From: DASXRA01 sp036558905
GTDB taxonomy: Bacteria; Actinomycetota; Actinomycetes; Mycobacteriales; Jatrophihabitantaceae
Length of the DNA stretch: 64,000 nt
Direction of reading: 5' to 3'
Assembly (NCBI GenBank): GCA_036558905.1
Contig: DATBER010000169.1
Span: forward strand, 48,041 to 112,040
The position numbers and the translations under genes were made by a program. Numbering within the stretch: position 1 is the stretch's first letter; each line of letters opens with the position of its first letter. The notes below the pieces were generated by a model. The model searched no databases. It was not told the DNA's origin and saw only the letters and a program-made list of their open reading frames with translations. Shown in pieces: positions 27,834 to 35,871 of the stretch.

Positions 27834-29144
27834 ATGCAAGGTTCTAATCGAGTTCGAAGCGCTCAGGCGCGGCACGCGAAGGAGACGCACCAGCCGGCAC
27901 ACCGTTGGCGGCGATCACACAAGACGCAGGCCATAGCCTGCGTCTTTCTGTTGGCGACTGGCCTCGCAGTACTGGTGGGTACGGCCAGTGCCGGGGCGAG
28001 CGGCCGGCACCGGTCGGCCCACACTCACAGCACATCGGCGTCATCGTGGTGGTGGCGCCACCATCGGCATAGTCCGACACCTCGACCCTCGTCGAGTAGC
28101 GCCCCGTCGAGCAGCCCGGCCACCCACTCGACATCACCCAAGCCGACGCCGACGACTAGTGCGTCGTCGACAGCGGCGACGACGACTACGACCACAGCTG
28201 CTGCCCCAACCCCGACCTCATCGAGCCCGGCCACCACACCGGTGCCGGCGGGGACCTTTGCGCCAGGCGAGGCACGCAACGCCACGAACACCGGGCTGGC
28301 CGGGGCCGCCGTAGCGGCATCGAGCCTGACCCCGAGCGGTTCCGTCACCTACGGCACGAGCTACAACGGGCAGACGATCTCGCTGAAGTCGTACACCGGT
28401 CAGGTGACGATCACCGGGTCGCACATCACGGTCAAGGACTGCAAGCTGACCAACGGCGGTCAGAACTCCGTGGGCTTCCTCCTCCGTGGCGACCACAACA
28501 CCGTTCAGAACTGCGACGTGTCCGCTCCGACCGGGCAGTCGCTCTACGAGCCGGTGTGGGTTTACGGCGACAGCAACCAGGTGCTGGGGAACAACATCTC
28601 CCGTGGGGAGAATCTCCTCACGACCTACGGCACGCACGTCACCATCGCCGACAACTACATGCACGACGTGTCGACGGTCTCGAACCCGTCCGGACACCCG
28701 GACGGCATCGAGGTCTACGGCGGCGGGCCTACCGCCATCACGAACAACCGGATCGAGGAAGACAACCAGTACGACGCTCCGGTGAACGTGGCCCCGTACA
28801 ACAGCTACACCGTGACCGACCTGACCGTGCAGGGCAACTTCCTGGACAACGGGCAGAGCATCATCCTGCTCGACAACCAGAACCCGAGCGGGTTCATCCA
28901 CAACACCCGGGTGGAGGGCAACGCGTTCGGCGGCCACCAGTGCCCATCGTCGAACTCGCAGTGCTTCAGCATTTACCACCCGGCCTTGAACGACGACGGG
29001 CGGCACTACGTGCAGACCGACTCCGGCCTGACCGCCGACCCGAACGCGGTGGTGTGGCCCACCACCGGGGCGGACGTCAACAAGTGGGAGGAGAGCAGCG
29101 ACCTCACCCCGAACAAGGACGGGCAGGTCGTCATGCCCAGCTGA
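27834..29144 (+). CDS. Secreted beta-helix protein with Ser/Thr/Pro linker
   Basis: This protein of 436 residues has a long basic N-terminus, a hydrophobic signal or anchor (IACVFLLATGLAVLVGTASA) and a Ser/Thr/Pro-rich linker to about 140. The beta-helix region carries EARNATNTGLAG, then VTITGSHITVKDCKLTNGG, DNYMHDVSTVSNPSGHPDGI and ITNNRIEEDNQYD. The Asn-Thr-Gly entry motif is shared with the two other beta-helix proteins here. It is probably an exported glycan lyase- or depolymerase-like protein. The start is uncertain: GGGGGG at 27813 lies 15 nt upstream of the chosen ATG. Confidence 0.8.
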   Translation: MQGSNRVRSAQARHAKETHQPAHRWRRSHKTQAIACVFLLATGLAVLVGTASAGASGRHRSAHTHSTSASSWWWRHHRHSPTPRPSSSSAPSSSPATHSTSPKPTPTTSASSTAATTTTTTAAAPTPTSSSPATTPVPAGTFAPGEARNATNTGLAGAAVAASSLTPSGSVTYGTSYNGQTISLKSYTGQVTITGSHITVKDCKLTNGGQNSVGFLLRGDHNTVQNCDVSAPTGQSLYEPVWVYGDSNQVLGNNISRGENLLTTYGTHVTIADNYMHDVSTVSNPSGHPDGIEVYGGGPTAITNNRIEEDNQYDAPVNVAPYNSYTVTDLTVQGNFLDNGQSIILLDNQNPSGFIHNTRVEGNAFGGHQCPSSNSQCFSIYHPALNDDGRHYVQTDSGLTADPNAVVWPTTGADVNKWEESSDLTPNKDGQVVMPS

Positions 29145-29161
29145 CGAGGACACGTAGGAGG

Positions 29162-29199
29162 CAGCGCCCGTTGACCGGTTGAACGGTCAGCGGGCGCTG
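29162..29199. terminator. Bidirectional terminator between convergent EPS genes
   Basis: A 15-bp stem (CAGCGCCCGTTGACC with GGTCAGCGGGCGCTG, one T-G wobble) and an 8-nt loop lie between the ends of the beta-helix gene and the double glycosyltransferase gene. Confidence 0.75.
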
Positions 29200-29211
29200 G
29201 CCTCTCGCTGA

Positions 29212-31050
29212 TCAGTGCGGCTGTTTCGCGGCGGCCGCCTGCGCAAGCGCACGGCGTCGGTCGACGTCCGGCGATTGCCGGGCGGCTGCCGCGACCGTCC
29301 CGCGGGCCCGGCCCGGCACGAGCAAAGCCACCAGCGCCTGGCGGCTCGCCGGACGGCGCAACGCCGCGCGAGACGCCTCGCGGGCCACGGTAACGAGCCA
29401 GAACGCCGCGGTCGCGCCGAACGAGTGGGTGCGCCGATACAGCGCAACCCGGTTGACGACCAGCAACGCCCACAGGCTGGGCGAGATGCTCGACTCGCCG
29501 CCGAGGTGGACCGTTTCGGCCTCAGGTGTAAGCAGCAACCGGTAGCCACGGTCGCGGGCCTGCAGGCAGAACTCCGTCTCCTCCGAGTACAGGAAGAAGG
29601 ACTCGTCCCAGCCTCCGCAAGCCGCGAAACACTCCCGTGAAACCAGCATGATCGGCCCGGCCGCCCAGTCCGCGCTGGACTCCTCGGTGTAGCTCCGCGG
29701 ATCGGTCACCAACTCGCTCCAGGCCGGGAAGCGGCCGGCGAACCGAGCGGACAACACCGTGTCCCCCAGGGCGCGGCGAACGTTGGGCTCACGGCGCAGC
29801 GTGCGTACCAGGTTGCGATTGCTGTCGAGCAGACGCGGCACGACGATGCCGACCCCGGGCTGGCCGAGCCGGGCGCGCAGGGTGGCGATGGATCCGGGCT
29901 CCAGGCGATTGTCAGGGTTGAGGATCAGGATGCTGCGCGCGGACGGACCGGCGGCGACGGCAGCGTTGATGCCGGCTGCGTACCCGGCGTTACGCCCCGT
30001 CTCGACGATCGTCGCGTCCGGCCGCAACTCCTTGACCACGGCGAGGGTCTGATCCCGCGAGTCGTTGTCGGCAACTACCAGGTGCCACGAGCAGCCCTCG
30101 AGGCCGTCCGGCATGGACTTCAGGAGGTCGGCGACGACGTCTTCGCTGTTGTAGGTCACCACCGCGGCGAGGATGTCGACCTGGGGCGGGACGTCCGGCA
30201 GCGGCGCCGCGCCACGGCGCGCCCGGCGGCTGCTGTCGTCGCGTAGCCACGTGCTGAAGTCGCCGGACCGTACCCGCCGACGCGAACCCAGCTTCGCGGC
30301 GACAGCAACCCCCACGAACACCGGCACGCCGGAGGCGACGCGTGGTTCGCTTCGCACCATGCGCAGTAGATCGGCCCAGGACGTCTTCGCCGCCTCCGAC
30401 CGCCCGCCGAACTGATCCAGCTGGGTGTTTCCGGTGGCGACGCGGATGCGCCGGCGCACCAGATCGCGCAACGTCCGGGGTGGGCGGATCATCACGACGG
30501 CTTCGTCGACCACGTCCCGTTCCGACGGCGTGAATGCCTCGGACATCGCGAGATCGTCAGACATCACCGAGGGCAACCCTCGGGTGCGTTCGTGCCCGGC
30601 CGCCGACACCGCGAGCACGCCTCGACCGAACAACCCGGCGCGTACCTGCGGCAAGCGGCTCCATACGCCGTAGTACGCACGCACCAGCGAGCTCGCCTGA
30701 TCGAGCGGGATTTCCCGTCGTGGCCCGGCCGCCAATACGCTGCCGTCGTCGAGTGCGGCGCACAAGGCCCGCACCGCCGGCGCGTCCAGCTCGACATCGG
30801 CATCGACATACAGTCGCGGATAGTGGTGCGCCAGCGAGTCGCCGTGTACGAGCGCCGCCGCCTTCGAAGGTTCGGCCAGCTCGGCCACCTGGACGCCGAA
30901 GCTACGGGCAATCTCGGCTGTACGGTCACTGCAGCCGTTGCAGACGACGATCACCTCGAACTCACCGGGCTGTGCACCGGCGATCAGCGGCCCGAGTAAC
31001 CGCGCGATCGACGCCTCTTCGTTGTGCGCAGGAATGACGATGCTGGCCAT
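29212..31050 (-). CDS. Two-domain GT2 glycosyltransferase
   Basis: This protein of 612 residues carries two complete family-2 glycosyltransferase domains. The first (1-250) starts ASIVIPAHNEEASIARLLGP and has YVDADVELD as its DXD-like metal site. The second (about 305-590) starts ILAAVVTYNSEDVVADLL, has ILILNPDNRLEPG, and carries the rhamnosyltransferase-like GGWDESFFLYSEETEFCLQA. A basic linker joins them. It could add two successive sugars to the lipid-linked repeat unit. The ATG at 31050 is taken; an in-frame ATG at 31083, overlapping the G-run, is an alternative. It is divergent from the third beta-helix gene. Confidence 0.88.
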   Translation of the reverse strand: MASIVIPAHNEEASIARLLGPLIAGAQPGEFEVIVVCNGCSDRTAEIARSFGVQVAELAEPSKAAALVHGDSLAHHYPRLYVDADVELDAPAVRALCAALDDGSVLAAGPRREIPLDQASSLVRAYYGVWSRLPQVRAGLFGRGVLAVSAAGHERTRGLPSVMSDDLAMSEAFTPSERDVVDEAVVMIRPPRTLRDLVRRRIRVATGNTQLDQFGGRSEAAKTSWADLLRMVRSEPRVASGVPVFVGVAVAAKLGSRRRVRSGDFSTWLRDDSSRRARRGAAPLPDVPPQVDILAAVVTYNSEDVVADLLKSMPDGLEGCSWHLVVADNDSRDQTLAVVKELRPDATIVETGRNAGYAAGINAAVAAGPSARSILILNPDNRLEPGSIATLRARLGQPGVGIVVPRLLDSNRNLVRTLRREPNVRRALGDTVLSARFAGRFPAWSELVTDPRSYTEESSADWAAGPIMLVSRECFAACGGWDESFFLYSEETEFCLQARDRGYRLLLTPEAETVHLGGESSISPSLWALLVVNRVALYRRTHSFGATAAFWLVTVAREASRAALRRPASRQALVALLVPGRARGTVAAAARQSPDVDRRRALAQAAAAKQPH

Positions 31051-31075
31051 ACCTGCCGTACGCTGTTTCGATGAA

Positions 31076-31113
31076 CCCCCCATTTGAATATCGTCGCACA
31101 ACCGTCCGGGGGG
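31076..31113. promoter_or_regulatory. Divergent promoter region with G-tract motifs on both strands
   Basis: This short intergenic segment holds CCCCCC at 31076-31081 (a G-run for the minus-strand glycosyltransferase gene) and GTCCGGGGGGTAC at 31108-31113, 3 nt before the plus-strand ATG. Only about 66 bp separate the two starts, so promoters and leaders must overlap. Confidence 0.5.
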
Positions 31114-31116
31114 TAC

Positions 31117-32100
31117 ATGGCGAACGGCTTTTCTCAGCGAACTAGCCGGTACTGGCTCGGCCTGGCCGCCGCAGCGATCGGCGTTACGGCCGCATCCGTG
31201 CTGGTGATCAAGGCGGTGTCCGGCGGCGACCACGACGTTCAGGCCGCACCGCCAACCACGAGCCGTCCTGCGCCGCAGGCGTCTTCGCCGCCACCGCCAC
31301 TCGACCCGGCGCAACGTAATTGTTCGGCTCGTCCGAGTGCGTGTGGGTATCCGGATGCGACGAATACCGGTGTCACGCCGGGGGCGGCGCTGCATCCGTC
31401 GGGATGCATCATCGCCCGTACCCCTGGTCAGGTCATCGAGAACGTCTCGATCACCGGCTGCACCATCGACGTCTCCGCCCCTAATGTCATCATCCGCAAC
31501 GTCAAGATCGTCATCGATTCACCGGAAGAGTGGGCCATCATCATCCGTGGCCCCGGCTCGGCCACCATCGACCACGTCGACCTGTCCGGCGTCGACGCGG
31601 GAGCCCACGGCGTGCAGTACACCGTCCTGTCGCAGACCACCAACCCGGTCAGCGTCACCCACGCCAATCTGCACAACTGCTCCAACTGCATCCAAGGCGA
31701 CTACGTCACCGCCACCGACAACTACATCCACGACGTGGGCGGCCCACCCGAAGCCCACCTCGACGGCATCCTGTGCATCTCCAACCACGGTTGCCACCTC
31801 ACGGCCACCCATAACACCGTGCTCTCCAAAGGCATCGCCATCGCCCTCTACGGAGACTTCGGAACCCCCGTCGACTCCGTCATCAGCAACAATCTCGTCG
31901 GTGGCGGCAGCTACACCCTCTACGGCGGCACCAGCAAATCCACCGGCATCCGCATCAACGACAACCGCGTCTCCCGCGCTGTCTTCGCCAAAGGCGGCAT
32001 CTGGGGACCTCTGGCCTACTTCTGGCCCCACAATCCCGGCAACACCTTCACCGGCAACATCTGGGACGACACCGGCAAACCCATAACCGCACCCGGCTGA
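31117..32100 (+). CDS. Membrane-anchored or secreted beta-helix protein
   Basis: This protein of 327 residues has a signal or anchor helix (YWLGLAAAAIGVTAASVLVI), a Pro/Ser linker, and a right-handed beta-helix starting at CGYPDATNTGVTPGAAL. It continues through VSITGCTIDVSAPNVIIRNV, TDNYIHDVGGPPEAHLDGI and VISNNLVGGGSYTLYGG. It resembles the proteins at 22736 and 27834. Paired Cys residues suggest disulfides. It is probably an extracellular glycan-processing protein of the EPS locus. The ATG at 31117 has the G-run just upstream. Confidence 0.82.
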   Translation: MANGFSQRTSRYWLGLAAAAIGVTAASVLVIKAVSGGDHDVQAAPPTTSRPAPQASSPPPPLDPAQRNCSARPSACGYPDATNTGVTPGAALHPSGCIIARTPGQVIENVSITGCTIDVSAPNVIIRNVKIVIDSPEEWAIIIRGPGSATIDHVDLSGVDAGAHGVQYTVLSQTTNPVSVTHANLHNCSNCIQGDYVTATDNYIHDVGGPPEAHLDGILCISNHGCHLTATHNTVLSKGIAIALYGDFGTPVDSVISNNLVGGGSYTLYGGTSKSTGIRINDNRVSRAVFAKGGIWGPLAYFWPHNPGNTFTGNIWDDTGKPITAPG

Positions 32101-32230
32101 TTCGTCGTTGACGGCGACGCTTGTCCAGTTCCTGACCGTCGCGTCGAAGATCTGGCCGATTCCTCGATGTCGCCTAGCCAAATGGCTGGCTCTTGGCACA
32201 TACTCGACCGGTCGGCGCGAGCCGGGTATC

Positions 32231-32235
32231 GGGGG
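32231..32235 (+). promoter_or_regulatory. G-tract leader motif ahead of the acyltransferase gene
   Basis: GTATCGGGGGATTCA runs into the GTG at 32241. The core ATCGGGGGATTC is shared exactly with the copy at 42447. Confidence 0.5.
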
Positions 32236-32240
32236 ATTCA

Positions 32241-33323
32241 GTGGGAACGCTTGCTGACACTTTTGCCTTGCGCCGCAACAGTCTCAACTTCCTACGCCTT
32301 GCGTTCGCCCTAATGGTGATCGTGTCGCACGCCTGGCCGATCGGCGGTTATGGCGACGACCCGCGCATAGCCGGCGAGAAGCTCGGCACCTGGGCGGTCG
32401 CCGGATTCTTTGCGATCTCGGGCTACCTCATCGCCCACAGCCGCCGGCACGCCACCATGAGCACGTTTCTGGTTCGGCGGGTGTTGCGCATCTACCCGGG
32501 CTACCTGGTCTGCCTGGTTGTCGTGGCCTTCGCATTCGCGCCCGTGTCGGCGGCGATCGGTCCGGGTTCGCTCCACTGGAGCAGCGCGTTCTCGTACGTG
32601 ACCCACGACCTGCTGCTCAAGGTTCACCAGGAGGGCATCCGCGACACCTTGACCGGCGTACCGTACGGCCCCGCATGGAACGGCTCGCTGTGGACACTGA
32701 TCTACGAGTTTCTCTGCTACCTGGCGATCGGCCTGCTGCTGAGCCTCGCCGCCCGTTGGCACCATGCACTGGTGGTCGCGGCCTTTCTGGCAACCGCCGC
32801 ACTGTACACGTTGGAACACCATCTCGGCCGGGACGGAACGCTCGCGTTGTTCGCGTTCCTCGGCGCAATCTTCTTCGCCGGCTCGGTCCTGGCTGTCTTC
32901 GCCGAACGCGTCCCGCTCGACTGGCGAATCGGCGTGCTCGCGATCGGAATCGCCGCAGCGAGCGCTGAGCTGAACGCTATCCCGTGGCTCGGAGCGCTGC
33001 CGATCGCGTACGTGTGCATGTGGCTCGGCGCCGTGCTGCCGTTCCATCGGATCGGCCGGGTCAACGATCTCTCCTACGGCTTCTACATCTATGCATTCCC
33101 GGTACAGCAGATGATCATGGTGGCACTCGGTCGGCATCGGCTGCCCGTCGGTGTCGCTGCCGTGCTGGCGGTCGCTGGCACGCTGCCGTTCGCAGCGGCG
33201 AGCTGGTTCATCGTCGAGAAGAGGGCGCTGGCGTTGAAGGGTCGGCTCGGTGGGTCCGCGGGATTGAAACGGACCGCTCGACACCGCGTCGGTACCAGCG
33301 TCGCGAGCGTCGAGACACAGTAG
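32241..33323 (+). CDS. Membrane acyltransferase 3 family protein (OafA-like)
   Basis: This protein of 360 residues has about ten membrane helices and the family signature LNFLRLAFALMVIVSHAWPI, with the catalytic-type His near residue 28. RRVLRIYPGYLVCL follows near 90. It would O-acylate sugars of the EPS on the outer side of the membrane, using a cytoplasmic acyl donor. The GTG at 32241 is preferred because the G-tract motif stands just before it; a start 16 codons upstream is rejected. Confidence 0.9.
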   Translation: MGTLADTFALRRNSLNFLRLAFALMVIVSHAWPIGGYGDDPRIAGEKLGTWAVAGFFAISGYLIAHSRRHATMSTFLVRRVLRIYPGYLVCLVVVAFAFAPVSAAIGPGSLHWSSAFSYVTHDLLLKVHQEGIRDTLTGVPYGPAWNGSLWTLIYEFLCYLAIGLLLSLAARWHHALVVAAFLATAALYTLEHHLGRDGTLALFAFLGAIFFAGSVLAVFAERVPLDWRIGVLAIGIAAASAELNAIPWLGALPIAYVCMWLGAVLPFHRIGRVNDLSYGFYIYAFPVQQMIMVALGRHRLPVGVAAVLAVAGTLPFAAASWFIVEKRALALKGRLGGSAGLKRTARHRVGTSVASVETQ

Positions 33324-33403
33324 GGACGGGCTTTTGAGGAACACCACGTACTCTGCCGTTACTGGTGTCCGATGGCCGACCCGGATACGTAGGGGGGAAC
33401 CGC

Positions 33404-33508
33404 GTGTCGATCAATTCGCTGTCCACTGGTAGGCGCAGGCAGGTGAGCCGGGCGAGGCCGGCGCGTCGACTCGGCGCCGCTCGCCCTGGGCACGGGGCGG
33501 AGGCCTAG
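33404..33508 (+). CDS. Possible 34-residue basic leader peptide
   Basis: A GTG follows GTAGGGGGGAACCGC, the same G-tract leader class seen at known genes. It opens a 34-codon frame that ends TAG 2 nt before the deacetylase ATG. The peptide would be highly basic (about nine Arg) with no homology I recognise. Its position suggests translational coupling to the deacetylase. It could also be untranslated leader. Confidence 0.4.
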   Translation: MSINSLSTGRRRQVSRARPARRLGAARPGHGAEA

Positions 33509-33510
33509 AC

Positions 33511-34170
33511 ATGCAGCAGACGAACATCTGCTTCCACGGCATCGGTACGCCGAACCGCGAGCTGGAGCCGGGCGAGGACAAGTACTGGATCACAAGCGAG
33601 CAGTTCGAGGAGATCGTCGATTACCTCGCGAAGAAGCCGAGCGTTCAGCTCAGCTTCGACGACGGAAACGCCTCTGATGCCGAGATCGCCCTTCCGGCTC
33701 TGGCCCGACGCGGCCTGCGGGCAACGTTCTTTCCCGTAGCCGCGCGCATAGGCCGCACCGGAAGCATCGACCGCGACGGATTACGCGACTTGGCGCGGCG
33801 GGGCATGCAAATCGGATCACACGGCATGCACCACCAGAGTTGGCGGCGGCTCACCGATGCTGAACTCGACGAGGAGCTGGTGCTCGCGCGACGGCTCATC
33901 GCCGAGGAGTCCGGGGTAACCGTCGACACCGCCGCGTGCCCGTTGGGCGAATACGACAGGCGAGTGCTGACGCGCCTGCGCCACCTCGGATACTCACGGG
34001 TCTTCACGAGTGACCGCTGCGCGGCCCGTCCGGGGTCCTGGCTTCAGCCGCGCTACAGCGTCACGGAGGACGACAGCCCGGAGACGGTTCGCGCGACGGT
34101 CGAGCAACACAGTCCGGCCACCACGACGGCGATTTCCTACGGGAAGCGTTTCGTGAAGCGCTGGCGTTGA
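33511..34170 (+). CDS. Polysaccharide deacetylase (NodB homology domain)
   Basis: This protein of 219 residues has a CE4 fold. Motif 1 is LSFDDGNASD near 50 (catalytic-base Asp and metal Asp). Motif 2 is GSHGMHHQSW near 105 (metal-binding His pair, with Gly-Met between). VDTAACPLGEYDRR replaces the usual motif 3 Arg-Pro-Pro-Tyr, so activity should be treated with care. There is no signal peptide, so it probably acts in the cytoplasm on nucleotide sugars or lipid-linked units. GGAGG lies 8 nt before the ATG. Confidence 0.85.
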   Translation: MQQTNICFHGIGTPNRELEPGEDKYWITSEQFEEIVDYLAKKPSVQLSFDDGNASDAEIALPALARRGLRATFFPVAARIGRTGSIDRDGLRDLARRGMQIGSHGMHHQSWRRLTDAELDEELVLARRLIAEESGVTVDTAACPLGEYDRRVLTRLRHLGYSRVFTSDRCAARPGSWLQPRYSVTEDDSPETVRATVEQHSPATTTAISYGKRFVKRWR

Positions 34171-34197
34171 CTCGGCCCGGCGCCGGCGCAGTCAGCC

Positions 34198-35871
34198 TTA
34201 CGCGGTAATGGATTCCGCGTCGATGTCGCGGGTCGGCTCGGCGCCGCATGCCTCGCGCAGGGCGTCAAGCACCTCAGCCCGGCGGGCGCGGTCGAACATC
34301 GAGTGATCCATGTCGTCCACGATCAGCATGCTCGCCTGCCCCGCGGCGACGATCCGGCGCACTGCGCTGTCGGCCCGCACCCGCACGTCGACAAGGCCCG
34401 GGTCGTCCGCGGAGAAGACCAGCTGCACCCGGGTGCCGCGCGCGGCGGCCCGGCGCAGGTACCGCGCCGGCGAGGGGAACAAGCCGAGGCGGTCCAGCCA
34501 GGTCCACACTCGCTCGGGCACCCGATGTGCAGCCGCCCGCACCGGCCGCTTGCTCATCGGGAATGCCGTCAGCGCCCACAGCCAGCGCTGCCACGGACCG
34601 ATGCCCTGGTCGCGCAGGTAGTACAGCGGCGGATTGATCGCGAACACGCCGTCTAGACCGCTGCCGTACGCCGCGGTACGGACGGAGATGTGCGCCCCGG
34701 AGCACAGGCCGACAGCGGTGACCTTCTGGACGCCGCGCCGGCGCAGGAAGTGGGCCGCGGCCAGCAATTCGGCGCCGGCACTGCGCGGCACCGGCTCCTC
34801 GCGCCGCACCGGGCGGCGGCCGGCGTCGGGGCTGTCGCCGATCCCGGAGAAGTCGAGCCGCAGCGACGTAACCCCCTCGGCCGCGAGCGTCCGGGCGAAC
34901 TCGACCCATGCCCGTCCGGGTCCGGCGGCCGGAGCGACGCCGTTGTTGAGAAAGATCACTCCGGCCTGCGACGGCATCCCGGCCGGCTGCGTCAGCACGC
35001 CGTAGAGGCCGCGCGGCGAGATCCTGACGATCTCCTCCTGAATGGTTCCGGCGTCGAGTAGCCGCACGGGATCAACCGTCGCCCTCGGCCCCTCGATCGG
35101 CGTCAGCTCGGACGAGTCGTGCACCCAGTCGCACAACCGCTCGACGAGATGCACCGGGACGTCGACCATCTCGGCGTCGCGCTCCAATACGGCTGACGTG
35201 CCGGGCAGCTCGAGCAGCGTCGGATGCAACCCGGCCGCGGCGAGGTTCTCGGCGGTCTCGCCGACATCACGCCAGCCCGGGCTCTGCACGAGTGCGGCGG
35301 TCAGGTCGGGACGCAGCCCGGCCAGCGGGTTCCACGCCTTGATGGCCCGGACAGTGGCGGCCGACACGTGATGACCGACGACGTTGAGCGAGCCGTCGCC
35401 GGGGACGCCGGCCGGCGTGATCGCGGCCTGCGCGCGCAGCTCACGCCAGTAGCGGCGGCCCGACGTGACCGGCGCCCACAGGACGATGGGACCGAGGTCG
35501 GGATCATCGCGGCTCGCGGCGAGCGCGAGCGAGGCACCCAGCCGCAACCCGACCAGAGCCGGTCGCCGGACACCGAGCCGCCGCAGCTCCGCGAGACCGG
35601 TCCGGACGCTCGCCTGCCAGCCCGACAACAGCTCCGCCTCGAGACTTCCCCCGGACGACCCGCCCGTGCCCTCGTAGTCGAAGCGCAGGACCAGGTGGCC
35701 GAGCGCGGCCAACCGCTCAGCGATCGCGCGGAGCGTTCGATGCGAGCAGCCGGCCTCGTAGCCGAACGGGGCGCAGATCAGCACCCCGCCGACCGGCTGG
35801 CCGCTCGGCCGATGCAGGAAGCCGGCGAGGGGCTGTTCCCGGGAACCGAACCAGATGGGCAGTGGTGTCAT
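34198..35871 (-). CDS. Tandem alpha/beta hydrolase, fused pair
   Basis: This protein of 557 residues contains two alpha/beta-hydrolase domains. Domain 1 (1-265) has VLICAPFGYEAGCSHRTLRA and FDYEGTGGSSGG, but its nucleophile elbow reads VGLRLGAS, lacking Ser or Cys at the usual place. Domain 2 (280-557) has VIFLNNGVAPAAGPGRAW and RLDFSGIGDSPDAG, an elbow with Cys (VGLCSGAH), and the closing Asp and His in VFSADDPG and DDMDHSMF. The pair recalls the two separate hydrolases of exosortase-A-associated EPS loci. Its ATG overlaps the flippase stop by 4 bp, so it is the last gene of the metA-like, metY, flippase operon. Thioesterase or acyl-transfer activity is possible. Confidence 0.82.
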   Translation of the reverse strand: MTPLPIWFGSREQPLAGFLHRPSGQPVGGVLICAPFGYEAGCSHRTLRAIAERLAALGHLVLRFDYEGTGGSSGGSLEAELLSGWQASVRTGLAELRRLGVRRPALVGLRLGASLALAASRDDPDLGPIVLWAPVTSGRRYWRELRAQAAITPAGVPGDGSLNVVGHHVSAATVRAIKAWNPLAGLRPDLTAALVQSPGWRDVGETAENLAAAGLHPTLLELPGTSAVLERDAEMVDVPVHLVERLCDWVHDSSELTPIEGPRATVDPVRLLDAGTIQEEIVRISPRGLYGVLTQPAGMPSQAGVIFLNNGVAPAAGPGRAWVEFARTLAAEGVTSLRLDFSGIGDSPDAGRRPVRREEPVPRSAGAELLAAAHFLRRRGVQKVTAVGLCSGAHISVRTAAYGSGLDGVFAINPPLYYLRDQGIGPWQRWLWALTAFPMSKRPVRAAAHRVPERVWTWLDRLGLFPSPARYLRRAAARGTRVQLVFSADDPGLVDVRVRADSAVRRIVAAGQASMLIVDDMDHSMFDRARRAEVLDALREACGAEPTRDIDAESITA

